A stretch of DNA of 64,000 nucleotides, from positions 29,119 through 93,118 of the forward strand of contig JAAEAF010004367.1 of assembly GCA_011037195.1 (NCBI GenBank). Direction: 5' to 3'. The stretch comes from Triatoma infestans. Lineage: Eukaryota > Arthropoda > Insecta > Hemiptera > Reduviidae. The notes beneath the pieces are model-generated. The model searched no databases. It saw only the letters and a list, made by a program, of their open reading frames with translations, and was not told the DNA's origin. This document shows, in pieces, positions 21,181-31,130 of this stretch. Made by a program: the position numbers and the translations under genes. Within the stretch, counting starts at the first letter, position 1. Each line of letters begins with the position of its first letter.

Positions 21181-21579
21181 TAAGGTTTTAAAAAAAAACA
21201 ATCTGTAGCGGTTATCTCGAAAAACTATGAGAAGTATAAAAAACAATTCAGTAATATCTCACTTTATGGACTTAGATCGAAAGCTTTGAGTCAGATTTAC
21301 TGGTCATTTCTACTTAATGGAGTATCTAATTTGAGCTTCTTGCTGGATTTATTTATACGCACAGACACATCCACAAATAAATTCGCTTGAAACTTCTGAC
21401 TGCTGCTTATTGCAAGCTGGACACAGTATAAGGAGGTTTAATATATGTTTGTGGTGGCCTATTGATATTTTTAATATAAATCTGGAGCTCAAACTGAGTT
21501 GCACAAGGATCTTTACAAACTAAAACTGAAGATTTAACAAGAAATAAAATTGCTGTCATTGCTCCTCAAAGAATAAAGG

Positions 21580-22234
21580 TGTAATGACATGGAAAGTCAT
21601 ACCAATGTCAAAGTGGTTCCAGCCAGCTGCTATCTTAGCAAAGGATGGCAGTAATAAAAGAGCAATTTATAACCAGCGAGCTAGCAGGCCGCCGTCTTCA
21701 AGACAATGCCGGCCAAACAAACAACAAAGTCCTTTTCAATACTTTACATCAAAGCAAGCACCGATAAGGTTGGCCACTGACCTAAATAAGGTCAGCAAAC
21801 TACGAAGGTCGCACAAGGTCGCACACTAGGACAGATGTCTTGGTGTGAGTGTGGCCAACACCGATATATAAACTCTATCATATACAACGAGAGGATCATT
21901 ATATCTTATACGACGATACGAGCACGTCCATATACACGAGCAACAGTTTACGCGACTATACACAGTTTCATTTAAACTTATTATCTTTTAGTAGCGCATC
22001 TTAGTTCGTTTATTTTATCATTCTAATTTATTACTTATTTATCTTCTATTTATTCTAAGTATTTTGCTAGTTATGAGTTACCATTTATACGTTAAAATTA
22101 TTGTTAAAATACAGTTTATTTTTATAAAATCCGTATTAATAATTCGATGCACTAACTTCCAAAATCTCTCAACTAACTTCCGCCCTCTTCAAGACATCTA
22201 CTACATCAGGAATCACATCAACGATTCCATTACA
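21580..22234 (+). mobile_element. Solo LTR, family B
   Basis: TGTAATGACATGG…GATTCCATTACA, 655 bp, bounded by AAGG on both sides (21576-21579 and 22235-22238), a 4-bp target duplication typical of LTR-element integration. A TATA-like CGATATATAAACTC lies at about 21866. A second copy is at 32433-33112 in reverse. Solo LTRs arise by recombination between the two LTRs of a provirus-like copy. Confidence 0.88.
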
Positions 22235-22239
22235 AAGGC

Positions 22240-22734
22240 TTAGTATATCAGACTAAAATTTGATTTATTTACGCATTAGTTCTATGTCCTTTTCTCTGAG
22301 ATAGTTGGATATAAGTTCAAAATTTGCTTTTTCTTATTTTGGAAAAAGGCAAAGATCCTAAGTATGCAGTAGTTCCGAAAAATCTAAACAATCAAATATA
22401 TGACATAATTGTGAAATCCAGTTGTAGAACTATTCAGACAAAAGTTAAAACTATTCTGGTGGACATGTTTAATGAAGCAACAAAAAGGGTATCTAGTGGA
22501 TGGCATGGTTTTAAATTTGTATAGCTAATTAAGGGCTAACTTTAACAGATGAAAGTAATATGTACAACTCCTACATCAAAGCGGACCGCAAAAGTGGGTG
22601 TTCCACACGGAACTTTTAAAAAAACTTAAATGACACCAAATGCTTTATGCGGAAATGCGTGCCCAAAAACGTGACCTTGGGAAGTCGGGTGGGGCGGTTG
22701 CAGGAACAGCAAAAAAAAAAAGACTATGAAAGTT
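22240..22734. other. Unassigned, short open frame
   Basis: A 60-codon open stretch (about 22345-22524, KDPKYAVVPKNLNNQ…) has no family I know. The rest is unassigned. Confidence 0.35.
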
Positions 22735-22917
22735 CCGGTTAAGGAATTTTGACAGATGACCCACTGTCAGATCCCATGGTGATACTTAAACGGAATATCA
22801 TGTTTCAACTTTCTACGGTATTTCGTTTTTGAGCTATGCTGTTCACATACACACAGACCATTTGCTAAAAACCACTTTTTTTGGACTCAGGGGACCTCAA
22901 AACGGATATTTCGATAC
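22735..22917 (+). repeat. Element S fragment, + arm of a head-to-head pair
   Basis: It carries central-to-3' blocks (TTTTGACAGATGACCCACTGTC…CTGTTCACATACACACAGACC) and breaks off inside the block next to the CA tract, where the inverted copy begins. Confidence 0.75.
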
Positions 22918-23850
22918 CGAGTTTTCACCAAACTATCCGTTTTGAGGTCCCTGAGTCCAAAGAAGTGGTTTTTAGCAAATGTGTGTGTGCATGTATGTGA
23001 ACAGCACAGCACAAAAACGAAAAATCATAGAAAATTCAAACTTGATATTCCGTTTAGGTATCACCATGGGATCCGACAGTGGATCATCTATCAAAATTCC
23101 CCAACCGGAAGTACCACTTTACTAGTTGTTTTTTTTTTTTTACTTTTTTGCGATTTTCTCAAAAAACAGCTCCGACGATTTTCTCGAAACATGTTATATC
23201 AAGTAACACACACAAAGAGCTACAACTTTTTTTTTGAAACATTTCTCCGGGAAAATTCATTTAAGGGCAGTTGGGGGGGGGGGAGCTGGGGTTAGGTTTT
23301 CCTCTAAAGTGCTGTTTCAGTTTAATATACAATTCTGTCGTATAAATAATATTAATTAAAATTAAATATGCTGTTTAAATTCCGAGTTTGAAAAAAATCG
23401 GACGATCCGGAAGTGGATTTTTACTGATTTTTGTTATTTTAATTTTCTCATTTTCTCGAAAATGGCTCCAACGATTTTCTTTAAAGTAGGAATATGTACT
23501 ATTCATATAAAGAACTACAACTTTTATTTAAAATATTTCTCCTGATAATGTCATTAAAGGGGTCTTTTTGGGGGAGGGAAGGGGTTATGTTTTTCTCTAA
23601 AGTGCTCTCATAGTTGATTATACAATTCTACCAACTAAACAAAATTAATTCGAAATAAATAGATGGCCAAAATTCCGAGTTTCAAGGAAATTAGTAAACC
23701 GGAAGTGCGCTTTTACTGAACAATTTTTTGTCAGTTGTTCGACGAACTCTGATGAATTTCATTAAGTTTGGGTACACTAACTATAAAATTTGTCAATTTC
23801 AATTTTGAAAACTGGAGTAAGAGAAAGTTGTGCAAGTGTTTCTCACTAGA
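22918..23850 (-). repeat. Element S, - copy, 3' end missing
   Basis: It runs from TTTTCACC…ATCCGTTTTGAGGTCC through two and a half subunits to the 5' end GTGCAAGTGTTTCTCACTAGA (diverged from GTGTGAGTGTTTCACACCAGA). The 3' hairpin is replaced by the inverted neighbour at 22735. Confidence 0.8.
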
Positions 23851-24190
23851 TGTTTTTATTTTCTTCACTTTTTTGCGATTTTCTCCATGGAGACACCGGC
23901 GGGGGGGGGGTTCGTTAAACTTAGTAAACTAATTATTTATATGAGACCTACCATTTCTTTTTGAAACTGTTCCCGAGAAAATTCATTTAACAGGGGTTTG
24001 GGTGTGGGAAGAGATTGTGCTTTACACAAAATTAAAAAGTTCTTTTATTAAGTTTAGATGTCCCATGATAATACATTGTAGACTATTAAATATTAGTATA
24101 AATTATAAGTTCGAAGAAAATTTGGCTAAAATAACTACATAAAATTGGTATGTGAAAAGTCTTGCAACAAATTAGTTTCAGAACTGATTT
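23851..24190 (-). repeat. Element S-related degenerate subunit
   Basis: TTTTTTGCGATTTTCTCC (about 23868), then a G-run, TTTTTGAAACTGTTCCCGAG and AAAATTCATTTAA match one subunit with heavy change. Confidence 0.45.
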
Positions 24191-24193
24191 TTT

Positions 24194-25178
24194 ACTTTCT
24201 CTTACTCCTAGAAAGAGGAAGTATTGTAATCGTGTCAAATTTTCAATATCGAGTTTTCACCGGAAATATCCGTTTTGAGGTCCCCTGAGTCCAAAAAATT
24301 GGTTTTTAGCAAATGGTCTTTGTGTGTGTACGGTGAACAGCATAGCTCAAAAATCAAAAATCGTAGAAAGTTGAAACTTGATATTCCGTTTAGGGGGTCA
24401 CCATGGGATCTGACTGTAGGTTATCTGTCAAAATTCCAACCGGAAGTACCACTTACTAGTGGATTTTTTACTTTTTTTTTCGATTTTCTCAAAAATGGCT
24501 CCGACGATTTTCTTTAAACCTAGTATATCAATACACATACAAAGTGCTACAACTTTTATTTGAAACATTTCTCGGGGAAAATTCATTTAAGGGCACCTTC
24601 GGTGGGGAGGGGTGGGGTTAGTTTTCCATTTAAAGCGCTATTTCAGTTTATTAGATAATTCTGTCATCTAAATAATGTTGATTAGAATTAAATCTATTGT
24701 TGAAATTCCGAGTTTGATAAAAATCGGATAACCGGAAATACGTTTACTTTACCACTTTATTAAATGATTTTTTTTTTCACTTTTTCGCAATTTTCTCAAA
24801 AATGGCTCCGACGATTTTTCTTGAAACTTCTTATATAAACTAAACATGCAAAGATCTACAACTTTTATTTGAAACATTTCTCTGGGAAAATTTATTTAAG
24901 GGCACTTTAGGGAAGGAGTGGGGTTATATTTTTCTCTAAAGTGCTATCACAGTTGATTATACAATTCTATTATCCAAAAAAAAATTAATTAAAAATAAAT
25001 ACATGGCCAAACTTCCGAGTTTCAAAAAAAATTAGTAAACCGGAAGTGCGCTTTTACTGAACAGTTTTTTTCAGTTTTCGACGAATCTCATTAAATTTGG
25101 TAAACAAACTATAAAAGCTATCAATTATAATTTGGAGAACTGGAGTAAAAGAAAGTTGTGTGAGTGTTTCACACCAGA
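24194..25178 (-). repeat. Element S, full-length - copy
   Basis: The left (3') terminus is ACTTTCTCTTACTCC at 24194-24208. The right (5') terminus ends TGTGTGAGTGTTTCACACCAGA at 25178, with the inner repeat GGAGTAAAAGAAAGT at 25142-25156 (one mismatch to the perfect complement). The interior holds a short GT tract (about 24320) and two full subunits, each with AAAATGGCTCCGACGATTTT…ACAACTTTTATTTGAAACAT…TTTAAGGGCAC. No coding capacity. Confidence 0.9.
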
Positions 25179-25429
25179 TTTTTTTTATTATTAAATGGAT
25201 TAAAATGTTTACCTCCCTATTATGATATACTAGCAAGGTCAGGAAGATATCGAAAAGATTTAATTACACCGGCCATTCCACGGCCATTGTCATGTAAAAT
25301 ACTTAGATCTTCGGATCTGCTATTGCGGAGTACCCTGGTTATGTAACAGAGCGTTTATTTAATGATTTTAAACTTCGAGATCTTGGCTGGTTTTTTTGAA
25401 AATCAGGGGACAACTATTATATCTTAATT

Positions 25430-25650
25430 ACAGGCCATAGTTAATATGGGATCCAGAATACGAAAAGTGTTCTCTCTGCTCTTACAACATTTTCGTACAA
25501 CTTACTTCACATTCTCGGTGAGTGCCCCCTATTTTTGGCAGAGTTTCGTCTCCTCCAAATTGGCAAACGCGATCTCTCTAGGCGAGAAATAGTGAACTTC
25601 CTATCTGGCGAAGTTCCTTGTTCCTACCGCTGGTTGCCTACAATCGTTAA
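25430..25650 (+). pseudogene. Non-LTR retrotransposon C-terminal fragment
   Basis: The frame reads HILGECPLFLAEFRLLQIGKRD, preceded by CSLCSYN-like text (about 25473), giving the C--C…H--C pattern of non-LTR C-terminal knuckles. Then REIVNFLSGEVPCSYRWLPTIVK follows (about 25585-25655). No RT or tail was found. Confidence 0.5.
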
Positions 25651-25764
25651 GCATGGAATGTGAAGTCTGAGTGGATCCTGGACCTTCCTCGAATATCACC
25701 TCTTTCTTTCTGGCCACCTTATTTCAAATAAGATTTTTTGTTATTTATTATTTCTTGTAATTTC

Positions 25765-26246
25765 TATAATGGATGTGTTAGGTGGAGTGAATTTAGGTCT
25801 GGTTGATGAAATGAGAAGACTTGATTAAACTGCTTAACTATGCATCAGAGACATTTTCCGTGGTAGCCTGCTTCATTTTGTGGTCACCGGTTTCGGGCGT
25901 TCGCCCATCTTCAGGATGACTGCGTTTGTCAGACAGTGTGATAACACAGACTTGAACAGAGCAAATTCAGCTTATACCTACACTCTCTTTATACAGTTTA
26001 TACGTCTGCTTAACTATGTATAATAATAAAGAGACACAGTCTGTCTCGACTTTTACAATAGAAAATGGTTAAGGTAGAGTGGTATGAAAATGACACGAAG
26101 TGACTGGCAAGATGGTGAACTGTAGTGAACTGTGTTGAACTGTATCGAACTGTCCATCGCTGTATTTATACAGTTTCTGCCACTCCAGTCCGAGAGAGTG
26201 CTTGGGTTCGTTTCTCTTCTCTTTACTCTCTTTGGTTGCTGTTACA
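25765..26246 (-). mobile_element. Solo LTR, family A, carrying a nested insertion
   Basis: It reads TATAATGGATGTG…TTGGTTGCTGTTACA, i.e. TGTAAC…CCATTATA on the minus strand. TTTC flanks it (25761-25764 and 26247-26250). It matches 28007-28325 and 56578-56900 after removing 25843-26005. A TATA-box region is at about 26159-26172. Confidence 0.85.
25843..26005 (-). mobile_element. Hammerhead-family insertion, 13-bp target duplication
   Basis: A 163-bp insert inside a solo LTR, flanked by CTGCTTAACTATG (25830-25842 and 26006-26018). The minus-strand core (25883-25918) reads CATC, CTGAAGA, GGGC-GAAC-GCCC, GAAAC, CG, GT, GACC. Core position 7 is A (tolerated in hammerheads, N), but the cleavage triplet and CGATG strand are shortened. 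Target duplications of this length fit a retroelement copied in by a reverse transcriptase, as for Penelope-like elements. Confidence 0.75.
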
Positions 26247-26474
26247 TTTCTCTTGCCAAACCTAAAATTCCATTCAGTTCTGTTTTTAAGTTTAGTTCTT
26301 TTTGAATCATTTGAGTTTACATAATCTTTTTTTTTTTGTTCTTTTATTGTGTAACTCTTCTTTGTTGTATACAGCACAATCTGCAGTAAATTCAAGCAGA
26401 CGGCTGAACGCCATGCTTTTATATTATGTAAATATTTCATTATTGTAAAGAAAATGATAAAAAAAATCAATAAA

Positions 26475-26700
26475 GTTATTATTATTACTTAGATCTTCGG
26501 GTTGAGAGTGGTTTGTTATAAACCAACGTTTCGCCCATATTACAACAGGCTTTTTCAGTATAGTAACGCCGCTAAAGCTGTGTCAGTGTTGTTTCAGCCT
26601 CTAAAGGCAACATTGTTCTGGAAAAAGCTTATTGCAATATAGGGGAAATGTCAGTTCATAGCAAACCACTGATGCAGTGTCAATCCAAGTACCTAAGGGT
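26475..26700. repeat. Second short inverted-repeat family (HH2)
   Basis: The minus strand at 26494-26565 reads CTGAAAAAGCCTGTTGTAAT, ATGGGCGAAACG, TTGGTTTATAACAAACCACT. The plus strand at 26618-26700 reads CTGGAAAAAGCTTATTGCAA, TAGGGGAAATGTC, AGTTCATAGCAAACCACTG. Similar text lies at 53690-53765 and 60345-60420. The CTGA…GGGCGAAAC layout loosely recalls a hammerhead but lacks the GA at core positions 8-9. Confidence 0.5.
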
Positions 26701-26707
26701 TTTACAA

Positions 26708-26905
26708 ACTTATGCCTATTTTTTTCAGGAAGGCTTAACGTCCCAACTACCAAATTAGTTGCCGAGGACTAAGGAGGGGGGAGCACAAACTTTACAACAA
26801 AAGTTTTTTAAAATAATAAATTTAGCGATTATACGCGAGGATTCGATCTGGATACCTCCCAGTTACAAGCCCATGCTCACAACCACTACACCAAACCCAC
26901 CCCTC
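26708..26905 (-). repeat. SINE3, tRNA-headed
   Basis: Minus strand: TTTGGTGTAGTGGTTGTGAG (A-box, about 26890), CAGATCGAATCCTCGCG (B-box, about 26848), then a body with a GTGCTCCCCCCTCC block, AACTAATTTGG and GCCTTCCTG. Same order as the copy at 12675. Confidence 0.7.
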
Positions 26906-26962
26906 GTTAATCAATATATCTACTAGGAATCATGCATAACTTCCAAAAACAAAACAAAAAAA

Positions 26963-27570
26963 TCTGGTGTGAAACATTCACACAACTTTCTCTTACTCCA
27001 GTTCTCAAAATTATAATTGACAAATTTTATAGTTTGTATAACAAATTTAATGAAATTCGTCGAAAACTGAAAAAACTGTCAGTAAAAGCGCACTTCCGGT
27101 TTACTAATTTTCTTAAAAACTTGGAATTTTGGCCATCTATTAATTTCTAATTAATTTTGTTTGGATGATAGAATTGTATAATCAACTATGATAGCACTTT
27201 AGAGAAAAACATAATCCCACCCCTCCCCTAAAAGTTCCCTTAAATGAATTTTTCCAGAGAAATGTTTTAAATAAAAGTTTATAGATCTTTGTATGTTTAG
27301 TTTATATTCGTAGTTTCAAGAAAATCGTCGGAGCCATTTTTAAGAAAATCGCGAAAAAGTGAGAAAAAAAATTATTTAGTAAAGTGGTAAAGTAAACGCA
27401 TTTCCGGTCATCCGATTTTTCCAAACTCATATTGAATTCAAATTAACATTATTTAGATGGCAGAATTGTCTAATAAACTGAAGTAGCACTTTAGATGAAA
27501 TCCTAATCCCACCTAATCGTGAAATTTGACACGATTACAAAACTTCCTCTTACTAGGAGGAAGAGAAAGT
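26963..27570 (+). repeat. Element S, both termini, internal deletion
   Basis: It starts TCTGGTGTGAAACATTCACAC with ACTTTCTCTTACTCC at 26985-26999. It ends CTTCCTCTTACTAGGAGGAAGAGAAAGT at 27570. The block from about 27510 jumps straight to TTGACACGATTACAA, so the third subunit and the CA tract are deleted. Confidence 0.88.
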
Positions 27571-28103
27571 AAAAATGCAAAACATGGTAGAACATGAGTT
27601 GTATGGCTTGTCGACTTCTCTAGCCTGTTCTCTAAATAGTTGTACACATTGTGAGTGAAAGGTGAACGTGAGGGTAAGATGGTTTATCCTCAGCTATAAT
27701 ACCTAGGGAATCTGTTGACAATGGAAGGATGCATCAGAGCAACAGAAAGTGGATGGATATTGCAGTTTGCGGTACCCCTCTCTGGAACTGTCCTAGTGAT
27801 GGAATCATTATGAAAAACCAAATTCGGTTAAAAACTTCACCACGAAGATGAGTTAATGAACAGAGAGTGGAGCAATGAATCCGCTCTCTCATATTAAAGA
27901 ACATGCCATTGAGTGCTTTTACGAATAGGACGGCAAACGACCAAGACACTTAGAACCAAGTTTCCCATTGTTTTCCAAAGAAAAATTTGGGCAATTGAGT
28001 AAAGTGTGTAACAGCAACCAAAGAGAGATCAGCAAACCAAAAAGAGTATAAAGAGAAGAGAAACGAACCCAACCACTCTCTCGGACTGGAGTGGGAGAAA
28101 CTG

Positions 28104-28110
28104 TATAAAT
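28104..28110 (+). promoter_or_regulatory. TATA box of LTR family A
   Basis: TATAAAT in the context CTGTATAAATACAGCG, about 100 bp into the LTR, where the U3 promoter is expected. The element is conserved in 25765-26246 and 56578-56900. Confidence 0.65.
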
Positions 28111-28325
28111 ACAGCGACGGACAGTTCATAAAAAGACAGTTCGATACAGTTCAATATAGTTCACTATAGTTCATCATCTCGCCAGTCACTTCGTGTCATT
28201 TTCATAACCATTCTCTATTGTAAATTCCAGGCAGACTATGTCTCATTATTATTATACATAGTTAACCCAGTTTTCTCATTACATCAACCAGACCTAAATT
28301 CACTCCACCTAACACATCCATTATA

Positions 28326-28338
28326 TTGGTGGCAGCGC
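28326..28338 (+). other. tRNA primer-binding site
   Basis: TTGGTGGCAGCGC immediately follows the LTR end. TGG-GGCAGCG is a frequent primer-binding-site pattern in animal Ty3/gypsy-like elements. The primer tRNA is not identified. Confidence 0.6.
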
Positions 28339-28814
28339 TTTTCAAATCTCGCTTCAGCTTTCGAAGAAAAAAGGTAAGCCTTTTTCTCTTTTTTTTCAAT
28401 TTCACACATTTACAATTTTGCATTTTTTTTTTTAATATATTTGCATCCATTATATGTGTTCAGTTGAACCGAGACGGGAAGTATCGGATCGGGAGGTTGT
28501 GATGCTATCCAATAACCATTAAAGAAGACTGCTTTTCAGTGTCATTAATCAATTCGTAAACATTACGAGAATGCTTCGGCAGTCTCAATCAGAGATTCAC
28601 TTAATTCTTACATTATTATTATTTAATCAATGAGTTTGTTAGAAGAACTTTTAAAATATATAATAATGATGCGATAACTTTATCCAGTAAATATATATTT
28701 ATTTAGTAATAACAGAATTGTAACTCTTATCTCACTAATTAAATCTTCTTTTTACCCTTCTTTAAATAACTTACTAAATAAAGTTTTCACCTAATAATTA
28801 AAATCTGCACTGAT

Positions 28815-29106
28815 TAAAAGAAAAAATATTATGAAAATGAAGTTTAATTGTGAGAAAAGAAGAAATCACAGCAATAGATAAAATTAATAAAGAAATTATT
28901 TAAGTTGGTAAAATTTATTATATGGATATAATAGAACAAGATCATGGTCCATTAGTATTTAGTGAAGAGAAACTGTTATCTGATAAAAATAATAGAATCC
29001 AGTTCCAACGCTATATCTCAGGTTTAGAAATGCACTGATCACTTACATTATTACCGTTGGATTTAATTATATTTTTTCAACGCTTTTATTATTATTATTA
29101 TTATTA
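28815..29106. other. AT-rich spacer with ATT run
   Basis: No motif. The ATT run (about 29085-29105) could be the 3' tail of the minus-strand R2-like remnant that follows. Confidence 0.4.
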
Positions 29107-30110
29107 CTTTTTTCCCCCTCTTTTTCCTTTTGCAAATAGCATCAGCGGGGGGAAAATTACAACACACTGAAGAGATTTCAAACTGTTATAAATTGAGGAA
29201 CTCCCTCACCGGCGTCGCTTTGTCCAATAAAACAGACTTCTGCGCCCTCTTCAACAACCAGGGTTCCAGCTCGAGCTCATGCAGATTCTTGATGTCTCAA
29301 CAGGCACTATACCATTAGCCGATATGACGATCGGGATTACCCTAACCATATCCAGCTGATACATCTCTTTGATTTCAATCGTTAGTTCCTGGTACTTCCG
29401 CTTCTTCTCGGCTGAAGTTTTGCGGGTATTGTCGTCCAAGGGAATCCCTACATCTATTATCTCGGCTGCCCTTTTTCGGGTCCGGTCTATCGTGCATGAC
29501 CGACCGATCTATCGGTAATCATGCACTGATCCCAATACACCTTAACCCCGTCCTTTTCCACTATGGCCTTCGGGAAATACCTGTAATAAGGAAGCTCCTC
29601 TCCCTCTGGCTCAATCCCGAGCCTGATTACCAGCGCCTGATGGAGTATGCGCGCTACATTATTGTGCCTTGAGAGATACTCAGTGCCTGCTAAATTCGAG
29701 CCCCAGCGATGATATGCTGAATGGACTCTACTGCTGCCTTGCACAGCCTGCATTGGTCAGAGATTTCGCGCTCCCCGATTATGTGCCTTGGTCTTGGGAT
29801 CGCGAGTACAAATCCTTCCGTCTCCGGAAAGAGTTCACCTCGCACTAGCCACTTTACTGATATCTCGCGAGATATACCGTCCGCCTCCAACGCCGCACAA
29901 TTCCGGCCATGGAGCTCCTTGTCTTTCCATTCTTCTACCCAGTGTTCGAAAGTAGTCAACCGAGGGCCTTCTTGTGCAGCCAAATCGAGCGCTGTGTATT
30001 CCCTATCTATGTTCTTGAAATACAGTAGTATTTCAAGAACATAGATTCCGAGGAAGTATGCACGAAGAGCACTTTCTTGCCTGCGACAGGCTTCCCGAAT
30101 GTTGACGAGT
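29107..30110 (-). pseudogene. R2/R4-like non-LTR C-terminus (restriction-like endonuclease part)
   Basis: Reading minus from about 30110: FGWEAGGLVNIREACRRQES, ALRAYFLGI, KNIDREYTALDLAAQEGPRL, a KWLVRGELFPETEGFVLAIP block and CRLCKAAVESIQHIIAGA, the C--C…H knuckle. Then LAGTEYLSRHNNVARILHQA, YYRYFPKAIVEKDGVKVYWD, RKRAAEIIDVGIPLDD and VRVIPIVISANGIVP follow. This order is typical of elements whose endonuclease is a C-terminal restriction-like domain. The expected RPDI motif after the DRSVGHAR block falls in a short scrambled stretch near 29490. Frameshifts lie near 29700 and 29480, and a fold-back lies at 30005-30046. Upstream RT is missing. Confidence 0.75.
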
Positions 30111-30169
30111 CCCCCTGCCTCCCAACCAAAACCTTGAGGATTTTGGGTGATGTGAAGCAGTCAGGTTGA

Positions 30170-30345
30170 TTCCACAATTCTAACATCTATACAGAAATAA
30201 TTAGTAATAAATAGATTGCTAAAATTTCGAGTTTCCAGATAATTAATAAACCGGAAGTGCGTTTTCATTGAACAGTTTTTCAAGTTTTTGCGATTTTTTG
30301 TTTCTATAAAAAGACCGACGAATTTCATTAATTTGGTATATATAT
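30170..30345 (-). repeat. Element S fragment (5' region)
   Basis: AATAAATAGATTGCTAAAAT, TTTCGAGTTTCC, AACCGGAAGTGCGTTTTC, GACGAATTTCATTAATTTGG are the last subunit of the family. It ends before the TCTGGTGTG terminus. Confidence 0.6.
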
Positions 30346-30351
30346 TATATA

Positions 30352-30920
30352 TTTTCTTTTACTACTGGTAAAAGGAAGTATTGCGATCTTGTTGTTCCCG
30401 GAAATACATGTTTTGAGGTCCCCTAGATACGCAAAAATGGTTTTTAGTAATTAGTCTATTTTTTAATTCTGTCTGTCTCTCTATGTGGTCAAAATAACTC
30501 AAATACGGCAAATCGCAGTTACGTAAACAAACTTGAAATTTCGTTAAGGTTCTAGCAGAAGAATCAACAATAAGATTCGAATCAAATTCGATTAGCCGGT
30601 AATACTACTTGACTGAATAGATTTTTTTATTTATTTTTTTATTTTTTGCAATCTTCTCGAAAACGTCTCAAACGATCTGCTTTAAATTGATTGTTCCAAC
30701 TAACAAATAAAGAGCTACAACTTTCATTTGAAAAATTTGCTTTAGCGTTATTTTGAAGAAGGATGAAATTCGACTTTCCACTGAATTGCGATTACTGTTT
30801 TTGTTATACGTACAAGCCTATCATCTATATATTAATAAAAATTACACGTTTTGGCTGGAAAGTCCGAGTTTAAAGAAAATTGATGGACCGAATGTACGGC
30901 TTTAGCATACGATTTCCTAC
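30352..30920 (-). repeat. Element S, old diverged - copy
   Basis: The 3' hairpin is changed to CTTTTACTACTGGTAAAAG with compensating bases, so the stem is kept. GGAAGTATTGCGATCTTG, GTTTTGAGGTCCCCTAG, AGAGCTACAACTTTCATTTG and GTCCGAGTTTAAAG blocks follow. Confidence 0.7.
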
Positions 30921-31091
30921 ATAAACATCCCAACAATTTTCTTTGCAATTTGTATATGCAATGGGATCCGAATCATTAAAGATCATAGAATTCCGATTCA
31001 TAGGATGCCGAAGAGCGAAGAATCAGACATTAAATAAATCAAACGTTAATTACTCCCCACCAGGCCAGACTAGGGAGGGAGATTCGATTCG

Positions 31092-31125
<34 letters not shown>

Positions 31126-31130
31126 TATAA
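31092..31130. repeat. TA dinucleotide microsatellite
   Basis: A nearly pure TA run, interrupted once, adjoining TATAAAGAACAG on its right, which may serve as the TATA region of the LTR-like segment. Confidence 0.8.

Larger units (their letters stand above)
28007..28454 (+). mobile_element. LTR family A remnant: LTR + PBS + stub
   Basis: A complete LTR (28007-28325, TGTAACAGCAACC…CATCCATTATA) is followed directly by TTGGTGGCAGCGC (PBS-like) and about 115 bp of leader ending GCATCCATTATA, the last bases of an LTR. Copy B shows the empty site (GAGTAATGTGTTCAG), so the flanks AGTG and TGTG are a 4-bp target duplication with one change. No gag-pol. The structure equals that of 19524-20318. Confidence 0.82.
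27571..28809. repeat. Duplicated unit, copy A (with LTR insertion)
   Basis: 27571-28006 and 28455-28809 together match copy B (31751-32432 plus 33113-33214). Both copies abut an element S 3' end on the left and finish AATAATTAAAATCT. Each has a minus-strand open frame of 71 codons (27734-27949 here) reading MSWSFAV…ERIHCSTLCS…EVFNRIWFF; it is similar in both but I do not recognise it and it may be chance. Copy A is interrupted by 28007-28454. Confidence 0.75.

Noticed and set aside
24275..24517. Repeated short ORFs shared by element S copies (for example KNGSDDFL ends)
   Set aside because: They recur only because the DNA recurs; frames differ and shift between copies, and there is no conserved start. 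Element S is non-coding.
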